A stretch of 64,000 nt of DNA from Udeniomyces pyricola (Eukaryota > Basidiomycota > Tremellomycetes > Cystofilobasidiales > Mrakiaceae): NCBI GenBank assembly GCA_039545295.1, contig BCIK01000006.1:988048-1052047 (forward strand), read 5' to 3'. This document shows, in pieces, positions 42,001 through 53,400 of this stretch (position 1 is its first letter; each line of letters begins with the position of its first letter). Under the pieces are notes generated by a model. The model worked only from the letters and a program-made list of their open reading frames with translations, was not told where the DNA came from and ran no database searches. A program made the translations under genes and the position numbers.

Positions 42001-44573
42001 CGCTCCATCAGCAGAAAGAACAGTAACCATCAGGGTAGACACACAGAGTTATCGTCATCTTTCGCTATTATAGATGGAACTAGCTCGGACGGTTGGCCAT
42101 CCTCATCACTATCAGACTCGTCTGCTGGGGACGAGAAGTCGGGTGGAACAGGGCGCTACGCGGTCGAATGGGCCGGCACAACATGTTCAGTACAATTGAT
42201 CAGCATCAACGATAGCTTATGCCTTTACATAGCTCAGAGAATTTGTGATGCGTACGTAGTGCAATTCCGCAATTGACTTGGGCATTGCGACTTGTATCGG
42301 ACCCAGCTCGGCGGGGTCGGCTTCCTCATCGTATTCCTCGTCCATCACCATGGATCGCTCTTGTTCTTCCCGGCGAGCTTCCTCCAACAGCACTTTCTTG
42401 GCACTTCGGAGGAGGATCGCCTTCCTCAGAGAGTTGGGTCCACGCCTCACACTCAGATTTTTCGGCGTAGGCGCCAAGATGGCTCTCTTTGCTGGAGATT
42501 GTTTGGGCGTGGCCACAGAGCGGGCATGCATTGAAATCGGGGATTTGGGCTTGGGAGTAGTAAGTGGGGTCCCGAGAGCTGTCGAGTGAAGAGTTTGGGC
42601 GCCGGGAGGGAGGTGAGTTGAGCGAGGTGTACGCAGTCGTGGTGTCGAAGGTTTGGAAGTCGTCATGCGCGGTGGAGAACGCCGAGATGTGGCCAAGGTC
42701 TTGATCGGGGTTTGAGTCTCACTGATCGTGTAAGGTGTTCCTTGGGCAGCAGGAAGAGGGACAGAGTGGGGAGTCTGTGGAAATGAGTGCGGAATTGTTT
42801 GGTCAATTATGCAGTATTCGAATTTCGCTTATTAGCCATTGTTCGTCCATTACCTGACTACGAACCGACGGGTTTGTTGTTTCGTCTTCACTATCTGATT
42901 GATCGGACTCTTTCTCGTCTCCTTGACTTGATTCATCCGACGACCCGAATAGCACCTGTCCGTCATTTTCTTCAGGTTTGACCTCATCCTCATCGCTACT
43001 CTCAACTGAGTCTGCGTCGTCGTCTGATCCAGCGACTACGCCTGGAAGAGAAGTCGCAGTGTTGTCCTTTGACGGCTCCGGAGAGTTGGCAGCTTGTGTA
43101 TCAGAAGAGTCAACTCGATCGAACCGCACAAATCGTGTTCGAGGTCCAACGCTAGTCGCAGGCTGGATGTGATGCTGGGATACCTTGGAAGGTTGCGGGG
43201 TCGAGAAAGCCTTGGGGTGGATCTGAATTGGAACATGTCTCGATATAGTCAATGACTGTCTGACGACCATTGCAAAACTCGGAAACCGTATTTGGCCAAC
43301 GTACCGGTCGGATCGGGTTGGAGGGCAGATCGACGTCCATGGAGGCGTCCTCGGCTTCGTCCTCCCAACCGCCTTCTTCACTCGATGCTTCTCCAGTCTC
43401 GTGGCGCACGACTTCTCCAACTTTCCCCTCCTTTTCCCCAAAGTTCGGACCACGTGATGGAGTAGCCTTGGGAGCAAACTGGTCATTCTCGATATCGAGG
43501 GATTCTTGCTGCGCAATCGAATGATCTCCATCATCCTGAGATTCACTTTCGTCCTCGGACGGGGGAAGATGAGAGGCGGCTAATCTGGAGATGGGCTGGA
43601 TGGGCGATTGCAGGCGAACAGCGTCTACGAGCGCGTCCCGAGAAGCGTAAGGGGAGACAAGTAGGTCTTTTGGGATTAGAGACATGCGAGATGAGGGTCG
43701 TTTTCGGCGAGAGGTGAAAGTCTGATTAACAAGAGAATTGATGTGTGTGAGTAATAGAATGATCACACCAAGAAAGGCTTCAAAGCTGTAAATCACTCAC
43801 CTCGGCTTTGACAATCTCTGCCAACGCTGTTTGTGAAGGGAAAGTGATTAAGAACCGCTTTTTGCGAACCTCGAACGTATCACCCTCGTGAAGCCGCATG
43901 ACCGTCGGCGGTAGAACGAGACAGCCGTTGACTTCGACTCCTCGCGTGCCAAGGACGCGTAATTGGGCCTGTTCAAGAGCAAGAGTGACAGGCCATACGC
44001 TTCAGCTATGAAATTATGTCGGTCACTCCGGTGGCAAAAGCGAAAGAACTGACGTGTCTATCAGCATCGAAAACTATTTCGCAATGGAATCGTGAGACAT
44101 CGGCATAGTAAAGTCGAACCTGCAACGCATGCAAACGAGAAGACCCAATCACAGCGAGATCGATGGCCAAAGTCAGCGAGCGAACAAGCCATCCGATGAG
44201 GTCGGTGCCCATGAATCAAGAGTCAAGGGTTAAAACATACGTCATTGCTCTCATCCCTGATAACCATCAAGCGACAGTGTGGAACAAAGAGCAGATATCC
44301 AAGCAAGACGAGGTCGCAAAATTGGGCGGTCAAGTTGGCGTCAGCGAGAAACAACAACACATACGCGACGCGCCTGCCGGTGAACTCGCCCAGTCACGAC
44401 GAGCATTTCGCCAAGACGCACCTGCCGAACGTCGTCCTCTCGCCATCGACGGGGTACCGGTTGATCTCTGATCCATCGAGTTTCTTGACCAGCTTCAGAG
44501 TGCAGAATGTACCTTCTTGAGGCATGCTGTCGAGTTGAAAGGGCGAATCCTCTCGAGCAAACCCAGTGGCCAT
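39018..44573 (-). CDS. Large FHA-domain protein with Ki-67-like architecture
   Basis: Exons (minus): 44573-44422, 44256-44241 (16 nt), 44119-44054, 43968-43801, 43721-43305, 43222-42854, 42774-42256, 42155-42045, 41954-41580, 41500-41249, 41172-39307, 39227-39018; 1506 aa. FHA domain at residues about 23-125: ERTTFGR, then VSRFHCEI (Ser65, Arg66 and His68 in the phosphothreonine pocket), then RGVEVNGCLV. A PP1-docking type motif RFVRF is at residues 303-307. The middle is acidic and rich in SP/TP sites. Residues about 968-1054 hold five motifs of the form [ST]P-x(3)-[GD]-hydrophobic-[RK]-x-[ML]-aromatic. The C-terminus is basic (RSTRAAKK). This order matches vertebrate Ki-67. A nuclear, cell-cycle chromatin role is inferred, and orthology is not shown. 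Confidence 0.85.
40456..40716 (-). repeat. Five tandem ~18-20-residue [ST]P...G-[RK]-MF motifs
   Basis: Within the large exon of the FHA protein, units read TPYMADLRHLY, TPRYSGMREMF, SPRLAGLKNMF, TPQLNGIRDMF and TPQFAGIRDLL, with spacing of 18, 20, 20 and 18 residues. Linkers differ, so this is a selected protein repeat and not recent DNA duplication. Confidence 0.85.
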
Positions 44574-44992
44574 GATAGGAGGGAGCGAATTCGTGTTGTG
44601 CGCGCGACTTAGGAGTTTGCCAGGGGATACGTCGCTCTCAGGTCGGGTGATAAGATATGTGGAAGTATTAATCTAGCAAAAGTGGCAAGGTGATGTCGTT
44701 TGATTGTCGGGTTGGATGCCGTGAATGTGACCAGTTAAAGTAGACGTTGAGACGTTGAGGCTGGATCGAGGGCCAAAGGGGAATCTGTCGAGGCGCCATG
44801 CGCCTGTCGAGTACCGGGTGTCCATCATACCAACGTGCTGGTAACGTAACGCGTCGGAAATCACTGCCAGCGTCGCGTTGGTCTACTGCTGGGTATCTCC
44901 TTCGATCTCTTTTCTTTCAGACGAGTTGGATATATTGCATAAGGATCATTTCTCTGAGTCGTGTACATAGAAAGTTTTACAGTCTGCAACTT
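44574..44992. promoter_or_regulatory. Promoter region of the FHA gene
   Basis: A 419-bp gap between the SARAF stop and the FHA start (both minus). It includes ACGCGT at 44849-44854, 276 bp before the FHA ATG, a possible MBF site. Confidence 0.4.
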
Positions 44993-46427
44993 TTATCGTG
45001 TAGAAGTGCTCCCAAACCCAGTAGAGGTTCGAGCTTCCCCCAGACCAGAACCACTCCCCTGGTTGTTACCAAAGCCTCCTCTCGTCCCTCGCGAAGAACC
45101 AGCGATACCATCCCCTCCCATGCCCGACGCACCCCAACGAGATCGTGTATATTGGTCATCGTTGATCGGCGTTCCTCCATATCTTGGAAACGTATTGAAA
45201 GAGGTTGGCGATCGATCAGCTTCCGGCCTTGACCTAGTTTGGCGGCTGGTCAGCCAAGCGGCAAGTCCACCAAGTCCAAGACCTGCAAAGAACCCGCTTG
45301 GGGCTACTGACGATGTCGAAGAAGTTGGTTGACGTTTATCATTGGAGTTGAGGCTTCCGGGGGTATAGGGTGGAGGTGCCGGGGAGTCGTCATCGTCGTC
45401 TCCAGGTCGTCCATGACTACCTCCACCCCCTCCAGCGTCATGAGGGTCATCGAGGAAGGGGACACATTCTGAATCACGTGGTCGAAGACAAGAAGAAACC
45501 AAGGAATAGACAATGAAGCCCAGCGCAAGGATCCAGAGCAACGTGAAAGCTACCGAGGCTACGCTAGCTGATAGGGACATCAGAAACGTCAGATGCAAGC
45601 CACACGAGCAAGAAGGAACTGAATGACATGCCAACAAAAAGGTGGGCACCCACCACTATTCGACTCGCCCTCGACTTCGACCGAGCGATGAAGATTGTAC
45701 GTCAGACCACACGAGCCCTGTCCCGAAAGTGACATGGAGTGTAAGCGTAAGTCTGGCTTAAGTCATACCAATGTTCGGTACACACACATACCTTCAAGAC
45801 GTATCGGTCTTTCGAGTCGTTCCAACCTTCGCATGAGACTTCAACCTAGGGTGGTAACGAACAGACGAGGAATGTAGCACACATAGACCAATTAATTGTA
45901 ACTCGAATCGTTTGTCCGTCTGGCCAAAAGAGGTATTAGAAAGAATGCCTCACTTTTCCTAATTTGAGAGATGAGGGAAGATCGGCTTCGCATTTCCACT
46001 GGGGAACGAGACCGTCATGACCAACGTTCCGACACTGAACAACTTCCACAAGAGACGAAAACCGAGTACAGGCCGGGCCGACACAAGTAAGTTGGGGGAT
46101 GGGGTCTAGTCTGCGCGCTTGAGTGAGACTATCGCGAGAGAAAGTCCTGCACGGTTGAATGTGAGTGCAGGCAAGGATGAAATGGAACAAGTTGAGCTGT
46201 CAACGCGCTGGCACTAAGACTGACGTCGGGGAGTGACCACAGCTGGCATCAAAGATCAATCCTGGTCAGGGAACGGACAAGACCTGGATATCCTGTAGAA
46301 GGACCTTGGCCGGTTTGGAACGAGTGCTAGCGACAGTGTGTGTTGTGGACGAGGCGAGAGCGAATAGGGCGAGTAGAGAAGCCAGTATGATGGGTACTGT
46401 GGGAATTAACCGATGCCAAGGTGGCAT
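44993..46427 (-). CDS. SARAF/TMEM66 family ER membrane protein
   Basis: Exons (minus): 46427-46279, 46146-45954, 45845-45792, 45717-45654, 45567-44993; 344 aa. The N-terminus has a signal peptide (PIILASLLALFALAS). The lumenal domain shows KVLLQDIQVLTF, PIPQLTCVG, VVQCRNVGHDGLVPQWKCEADL, VEVSCEGWND and YVLKGSCGLTY, with paired Cys as in SARAF. One membrane segment (SVAFTLLWILALGFIVYSLV) leads to a cytosolic Pro/Gly/Ser-rich tail with a second short hydrophobic stretch (GFFAGLGLGGLAAWL). In mammals SARAF turns off STIM-Orai store-operated calcium entry. The fungal role is not known. Joining exons 1 and 2 needs a GTCCGT donor, and then DIQVLTF matches the family. Confidence 0.88.
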
Positions 46428-47905
46428 GATGAAAAAATGCAGAATGGCCGGGGGTGGATGTGAAAGTCACTACGCCAATGCGCAGAGCCATCTGTATCTA
46501 CGTTCCACAGTAAAATCAAGTGGTCAAGTTACACGTTACAGCTGTTTCAATCTAGCTTGGACATGCATCATGCCGGATGCCTCCCTCCACGTCACAACGA
46601 TCACAAGATCATGCACATGCTTACAATGCCGGAGTGCCACGTCACATGTGGCTAATTATAGGTCACGAGTGCGCCAGCTAGCTGGTCCTACTGCCTAAAT
46701 AACACACTCTGCCAGACGTCAGACTCAGCCTCGACTCAGCCTGCAGTTCCGCCGCCAGCTGGCACGTCTGGTACATGCAACGGTAATTTACTCGGATGAC
46801 CTTTCTTTGCATGTAACTTTACTCGGATAACCCTCAAGCTGCGCGCCCTCCGGATCCGCGTGAGATCACAGACAGTCACGTCTTGCCTCGTCTTGCTAAA
46901 TATCACCGCCCAGTCTCCTAGCTCTCGGCACCGCCACAGATTTTACACGCCGCTACACAACGATGCCAAGCTCCTATACCACAGATTCAGCCGCCTGCTC
47001 GGCTCTGTCTCTCTCTATTTGACTGCTTGCGGCGCTCATCAGTCCAGGCTCAGGCTGCGTTGTTCTGTTCCGACGCGACACGTCACCTCGCTCCCTTTTC
47101 ACTTGCAAATATATCGGAAATTATCGGGCCAGATCAGGCCGCCGTGTCCAAATTCTTAAATCATACTTGCTGTGAAATGGGACGGATGTTTGATGCGATC
47201 ACCGATACTCGATAATTATATTCTACAATTCGATCATCAATCATATAACCAACGCTTCGATCGACATATTCGATGCAGATGCGAAATGGTCGAAGATGTC
47301 TGGCGCCCAGCGCGCCAGCGTCCAGCAACGCGTAACAACCAACGCCATCCTTGCATCGACCTAGTCAAGTCATTACCGTCTTGCCACTCAACGGATCGTG
47401 AGATCCTTCGCGAGGTCCGACAGCTTGGATGCATGATGGACGCCAGGTGCTGGTCCTCGTTCAAGTTCCCGCGAGACTTTAGCGTATTCGCCATCCCAAA
47501 TCAAAACCAGCTCCGTCCCATGAGGGAACGAACCTCGTCGTTTTTCGTATCCGCTCGCTGCCCTAAGCCTAGGTCTTTCGAGAGAAGTATGTTGCCCACC
47601 AGCTCGGCTACTCTCCTAGATTTCTGCTGCCTTACAGTCGTAGCGGATCTGGAACTTGCCTTAGATGATGTACCTCTCGTCCGAAGAGCGGGTCTCATTT
47701 CTTTGAGCAAGATGACAAACACGTTATCTGGCATGTACCTTAGCCGTTCATGCGGTCCTAACAAATTTGAGACCAGATGTGTGTATATAATCATGTGCTG
47801 CTTCTAGTTTTCCCATTCTTGCTGTTCATGTCAACTGCGATGTCAAGAGCGTCGGGCATTATATATACTTGATGAACCTCAGACCACACACCTCGAACTC
47901 TGAAG
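46428..47905. other. 1.5-kb region without a supported gene
   Basis: Lies between the SARAF start and the NSE3 stop. A 211-codon open frame (47172-47807, +) and shorter minus-strand frames overlap here, but composition, Cys content and lack of any recognisable motif argue against coding. It holds the SARAF promoter, and an unannotated RNA is possible. Confidence 0.5.
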
Positions 47906-49565
47906 TCAGGTCTGCAGGGTACCTCCCGCGGCCCTAGCGACATCCTTGCGAAGTTTGTCCTCACGTTTGGTACGTCGGTCCAGCCATCGCTTGCGTTCTG
48001 CGTTACTCTCGTCCTCACCTTCGGCTTCCTCGTCAATATAGACGTCCGACACCCATGCTGTCAACCCAGTCTCTCCGATCTCGGCATCGGCTCTAGCCCC
48101 CCACGTCCATTCAAGCCCAAGGTCTTCTCCATCTTGACCTCGCCCGACATCTCCGCTGAGGGGCTTGGCTTTTTCGAGATAAAGCGATCTTGTCATCTGA
48201 GCGAGAAATACATCCAGCGTCGCACCTGCACCAAGCGTTGTTGAGGGCAGCACAGTTGTGACATCGATGTTGAGCCGGGCGAGATAAGACCGGAGAGTTT
48301 CTGTGTGAACAGAAGTCGATGTACAGTTGTATCAGTCCCTCGTTATGTCGATACCTGAGGATGGGCCAGTCTACACGAACGAGAAAGAATGTCTTTCGCG
48401 ACTTACGGTCGAGTAGTCGACGACCGCTGACCAGAATTAGAGCGAGAATCGTATAAAGCAGACCGAGAGTAGCATGATCGTTTGCAGAGCTAAAATCGAT
48501 GAGAGCCCCACTAGGTGCTCGACGTTCATCGTCTCGCTCGATGACATGAGGGGGATCGAACGTCGGAAGATCCAGGCGTGGCTCGGCGGCGATCTGGTAC
48601 AAATCGAAGGGGAGAAGCGAGCGCACCATCCAAGATTTAGTGGCGCCCGTAGTGATGGCTAAAAACGCAAGACATGGCAAGGATGATTGTGAGAAGTTGA
48701 TCACACATTGAGCACGAAGAATAGGGAGCACAATCGTTGGTGCATCGGAGGATTGTCACCTGCGAACCTTTACGTCGTTGTCTCATCGCAGTTGCAACAT
48801 CATCCTCGCCCTCGTCCTCTGCCTCATCGTCGCTTCCGCGGATCTTTTTCTTCTTCTTGCGGGATGCCGGCGCGGACTGCTCGGGCTCATCGTCTTCGGC
48901 CATGTCTCCGTTTCCGCCTGCTCCTTTGCCTTTACCTCTCAATGGCACAAGCTCAAGACCGAAGGTCTTGCGCAGGATCCGCTGAGCAGTGTCAAAGACC
49001 TCTTGGAAAGCGCGTGAATCTTTTCCGAGGACTTCAAAATACACAAGTTTCGATCAGTCAATGGGTCTGACAGGCATGTTCCAGCGTGAGATAGCGGCAC
49101 AACGGATGTGGTATCAAGGGACCGAGAAGCATTGGTCGGATTACCAGGCTCACAGTTTTGTGCACATACTTTTCTTGTTGATATCCTCGCGTCGGACGCC
49201 ATTCTTCCGTTGCTCCGCGAACAATACGAGCCGAACGACCGAGGCAGCATGTCGCTTGATGCCCTATAAGTACGATAGAGAACAACGCGAGTTTAGCGGC
49301 ATCCTGATGGCACGCCGGACGCATTAGAGCCTGATGTTTCCCCTTCTCGTCGGTGTTGGACTCTGCTTTTCAACTATCTACCACGAATAGAATTGCTAAC
49401 CTCGGACCCAAGCTTCTCTATAGTCTTCTGCGTGCCGCGCGGAGCTTGATCCTCCTCCTCTTGGGCGGCAGGCTCAGGCTCGGCCTCGTCATCGTTATCG
49501 TCGCGTCTACGTTTCTTGCCCTTGAATTTGGCCGACTGGCTTTGTGTCGATTTTCGAGGGGCCAT
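47906..49565 (-). CDS. NSE3: Nse3/MAGE-domain subunit of the SMC5/6 complex
   Basis: Exons (minus): 49565-49401, 49263-49170, 49031-48768, 48658-48407, 48300-47906; 389 aa. The basic and acidic N-terminus (MAPRKSTQ, KKRRRDDND) is followed by the MAGE winged-helix pair: VVRLVLFAEQRKNGVRREDI, then FQEVFDTAQRILRKTFGLEL, then GLLYTILALILVSGRRLL and LRSYLARLNI. These are the usual MAGE landmarks. An acidic insert with a KKKKK run sits between the first and second halves. Nse3 works with Nse1 (a RING protein) and Nse4 in the SMC5/6 head module in DNA repair. The fungal gene is normally single, which supports Nse3. The C-terminal extension is rich in Arg/Lys/Glu. Confidence 0.85.
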
Positions 49566-50468
49566 GGAGTGGCGGTCAGTGAGTGTGTAGAGGTGTGATC
49601 GGAATGAACGTGTGCTAGTTGCTGTGTGCCCGTGCGCTTTGCGATAATGATGAAGGAAACTTGCGATTCCAAACAAAACGTAGGTTCCTAATGGGGGGTT
49701 ATTGAACAGATGGCGGCTGCTTGTGCGCGCGTGCCGAGATCGCCGTCATAACCACGAAGCGCTCGAGCATGACAGAGGCAGCCGACAAGTTGAAACAACG
49801 TGCCACGTGCCACGCTCATGATATGTTGGTCCATGTCACCAGGCCAGTCATGATCAATCAACGTGATGATATATGTATCATGAAGATTAACACTTGAGAC
49901 TTTCGACCTGTAGAAGTGTTGTCGACCAGCCATGCTCTGATCGAGTACCTCAGGTTGGAACGCCTTTTACCCCGTATCTCAAGCCCGTCTTCATCCAACG
50001 ACACCAAAAATTCATGGTCATGAGGAGCAAGACGAGCAGGTTCTACACAGCTGCTAGCTGGAGTTTTTGGGTATGTTGCAGGGCACCACTCGAGGTGGAC
50101 CATCAGACGTCCATTTCTCAGGGCTAATTAGGGTCACCAGACAGGTCGCGATCGACAGTCACTCACTATACATGCAATGTACTCCAGAGCGTCCGTAGAC
50201 AATCTGGCCCTGAGCACCTGGGAGCACCTGATCACGCGAACATATATATATATAAACCAATAACTTCTACCAGTGATGATAGACACGAGGTTTGTCTTTC
50301 GGCATGAGTGCGGTTCAAAGCTTTTGATCAATTCACGGAATTTGGACGTGTGCAAATCACCAACTTCACATAGATTTAAAGCGGCTCATGCACGTATGCG
50401 AAGTGGACGATTAGAGACGAGAACAAGCGATCCAGCAGACAAGGGAAGATGAAGAAAAGAGCCCAGAC
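49566..50468. other. Tandem intergenic region, NSE3 promoter
   Basis: No supported gene over 900 bp. It contains a short TA run near 50243 and the 3' flank of VTC4. Confidence 0.55.
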
Positions 50469-53400
50469 TTAGAAATCGCGCAGGCGGAGAACAAAGTTTA
50501 GGAAGATGGACGCGAGCACAATCACTCCCAAGACAGTCGGGCCGATCGGGTCGTGGTATTTGGCCGCCAGACGCTGTTTGAAAATCAAGGATAGTTAGAA
50601 CATTGGTGGATCAAAGGATTGGCGCACGAAGATGCCTTCAAGTCAGACAGCCAGTGTATTACTTACTTTACGAAGGGAGATCGCTCGATAGAGGAAGATC
50701 CCTGCACTGTAAAGCAGAGCAACGAGAGCACAACCCGTGAACGCAAACGCGGAGTAGACGCCTGCCGTGTCATCAAGTGAGACGAAGTTGAGTAGACCCG
50801 TCGAGATGCCGGCAAGAAGAACGCTGAAATGCATCCACTTCAGGAACGTTCGCTGTGAGAAAGACGAGGAACATTATGAAAGAGTGTCAAACGATGGGTG
50901 GCAATCTTTTTAAAAACATCTTTGAGTGTCTTGTCTTCTCAAGCTCAGCAAAGACACACCTCATTAGCAAAGATGACCTGAAAGAGCGACCAAGGAGAAA
51001 AATCAGCATCGTAAACAGCAAGGAGACCAATCATGCTGGAAATGACCAGTCTGAGCAACTGAGAGGGGGATCTCCTTTATTGATCCTTTTCGCTTACTTT
51101 GGGCTCGATTCTCACAGGCACGGAAATTCGTTTGCCTTCGGGTGCTCGGAAACGGACCATCTCGGGCGCGGTGGACTCGTCGCCGTCGTGCTCGCCTCGC
51201 GCCTCTTCCTCCTCTCGTTGTTGCTTAGTCTTGAAGAGTTTGGAGATGCCAAGGGAATCAAGAAGAGAAGAGTAGGTCGTGTCAAACTGGCGCGAGCCAG
51301 AGAGTGGGTCAACGTGCACCGCACTCTCGTACTTGCGCGTGGATGTCGACTTGACTGGACCGGTCGATCGATCAGATGCATGTAGTTCGTTGCCGCCATT
51401 GGCCTGGCGCTTGGCCTCTCGGTCCGCCTCCTCTTCTCGGAGCTTGTTCTCGCGGAAGGCACGGGCTGCGTTGATTTGTGACAGAACGGCTTCCGGAAGA
51501 TTCATATGCTTGGCCTCATCTTCGCTTGTACCGATGCGTGTATAGACCTCTTCCTCGCCATCTTCGTCATCCGAGACAGGCTCATGATAGACGTGTGCTT
51601 CGGCTGACCGAGGCGAGTTGGTCGCCGGAGAGGGATTTGTCGAGCCAAGCGACGATCCTTGGTGAGGCCGATGGATGTCGACTTTGCCGTGACGAGATTC
51701 TTTGCGGATGTCAATATCCATCTAGTATGTTTGAAGAGACAGCAGTTAGACGCTGGTTTTGCCATTTGTCAAATTCAAACTTGTGATGGTCACGAACCTG
51801 AGGCAGCCAGAAGGGGATCAAAGCGACGCGCTCGGGAAGCAGTGTGGCACAACCGTGGATGAACTACGAGACAGAACCGCAGGCGAAATAACGTCAATAT
51901 CGAGCCTGTAAAAGAGAACGGCTTGAAGTAGTTCCGCAATAAAGAATCCAAGGCAGTCCAGATCATACCTTGGAGAATTTGGGGATGGCTTCTACGAGAT
52001 GGCTCGCGACTAGATCGCGAACCCACTCCTCCGGCTGTTGACCCATTTGCGTTTGAAGCTTCACTTCGAGTACGGCGTAAGGAAATTCGGTCCAATCCTC
52101 TTTGGGAATCTGATTGAACGGAGGGTCGATACCGATGTCGGTGCGTCTCCAATTGCCATGAGTGCGGTCATGACCATCAAAATTGTCTTCTCTGACCATG
52201 GTGAGCTCGGTGTCCAGGGAGATTCGTACTCTGGCATCGCCTGGAAGCTGGAAAGCAGTTCGATTGTAGAACGATCGCATGACTGATGATGATTACGAAT
52301 CCAGATTGTAACAGATGCACATCTGTCAATGATGGACCCTGAGAAACATTATACAAGTCTCTGTGGCGGTCTTGATGCAAAGGATCGGATGGACAACTCA
52401 CCCGGCCTGAGCTTTCGGGTTTGAATGGCGTATTGAACCTCGTTGGCGAGGCGCTTGACTTTATCAGCGTCCTTCGGGTCCTTGCCCTTGGCCTTGGCAG
52501 CAGCCTCGAGTTGCTCGTCCATAGTCATGCGGCCATGACAATAGTCGTTGAGTTGCTCTTCTTTGATCACGAACCGCTCCTTAACCGATTTCTCACCAGT
52601 CCAATCTTCGCGGTGGGTCTTGCGCTCGACAAAAATCTGAGCATCATGAGTGATAAGTGGAAGAGAAGGACAAACAATGAAGGTGGACACATACCCATTA
52701 AGCCAGCGATTTTACGTTTGTCTCAAGCTTCATATGGATGCAGACTTGAACGTACCTGCTTCGTATCCATCCCACCGTACCATCTCATACGAATAGCTTC
52801 TGCTCCCTCCGTCTTTTCCAGTCGTCCGAGATACAGCTCAAGGTCGTCGTTGTCGTAGTAAATCGACGTGATGGCCGAGTCGGCTGGCTCGAACTCTTTC
52901 TCCGAGTCGAACACTGGATGTAAGGATGAACGAGATGACCATCAGTGAAGGAATGAACGGTGACAGGAAGCGAATGGATATAGACACAACTTGGGCAATG
53001 AAAAAAGGCTCACCCAGGACGGGAAGATGCTTGAGGATGTTGAGTTTGAGTTGGACAATATTATCTTGATGGACCTGTTCGCAGGAGAATGCAGGTGAGT
53101 ATACGAGAAATGGAGCGCCGGCCCAAGCTAGATGTCTCCATCTGCAGATGTAGAAACTTACCCAGTACTTTGTCGTCTGACGGACAAACGCGTTTTGGCT
53201 ACCACCAGCTCCGGAATCTCCCTCGACCGGATGACCTCGGGTCCGCACGAGATCGTACAGTTTGGAAAGCTTAACAATGATGGCATCGTAATTGTAACTG
53301 CGGAGGAGGATTGAATCCGCAGCCAGAAATAGTGTGAGCCAAGACGCGAGAAACAGATGCGAGATGCGAGTCGATACCGTTGAGTATTCGTACCGATGGA

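Noticed and set aside
47172..47807. 211-codon plus-strand frame between SARAF and NSE3
   Set aside because: Cys- and Arg-rich composition, no motif, overlapping minus-strand frames of similar quality.
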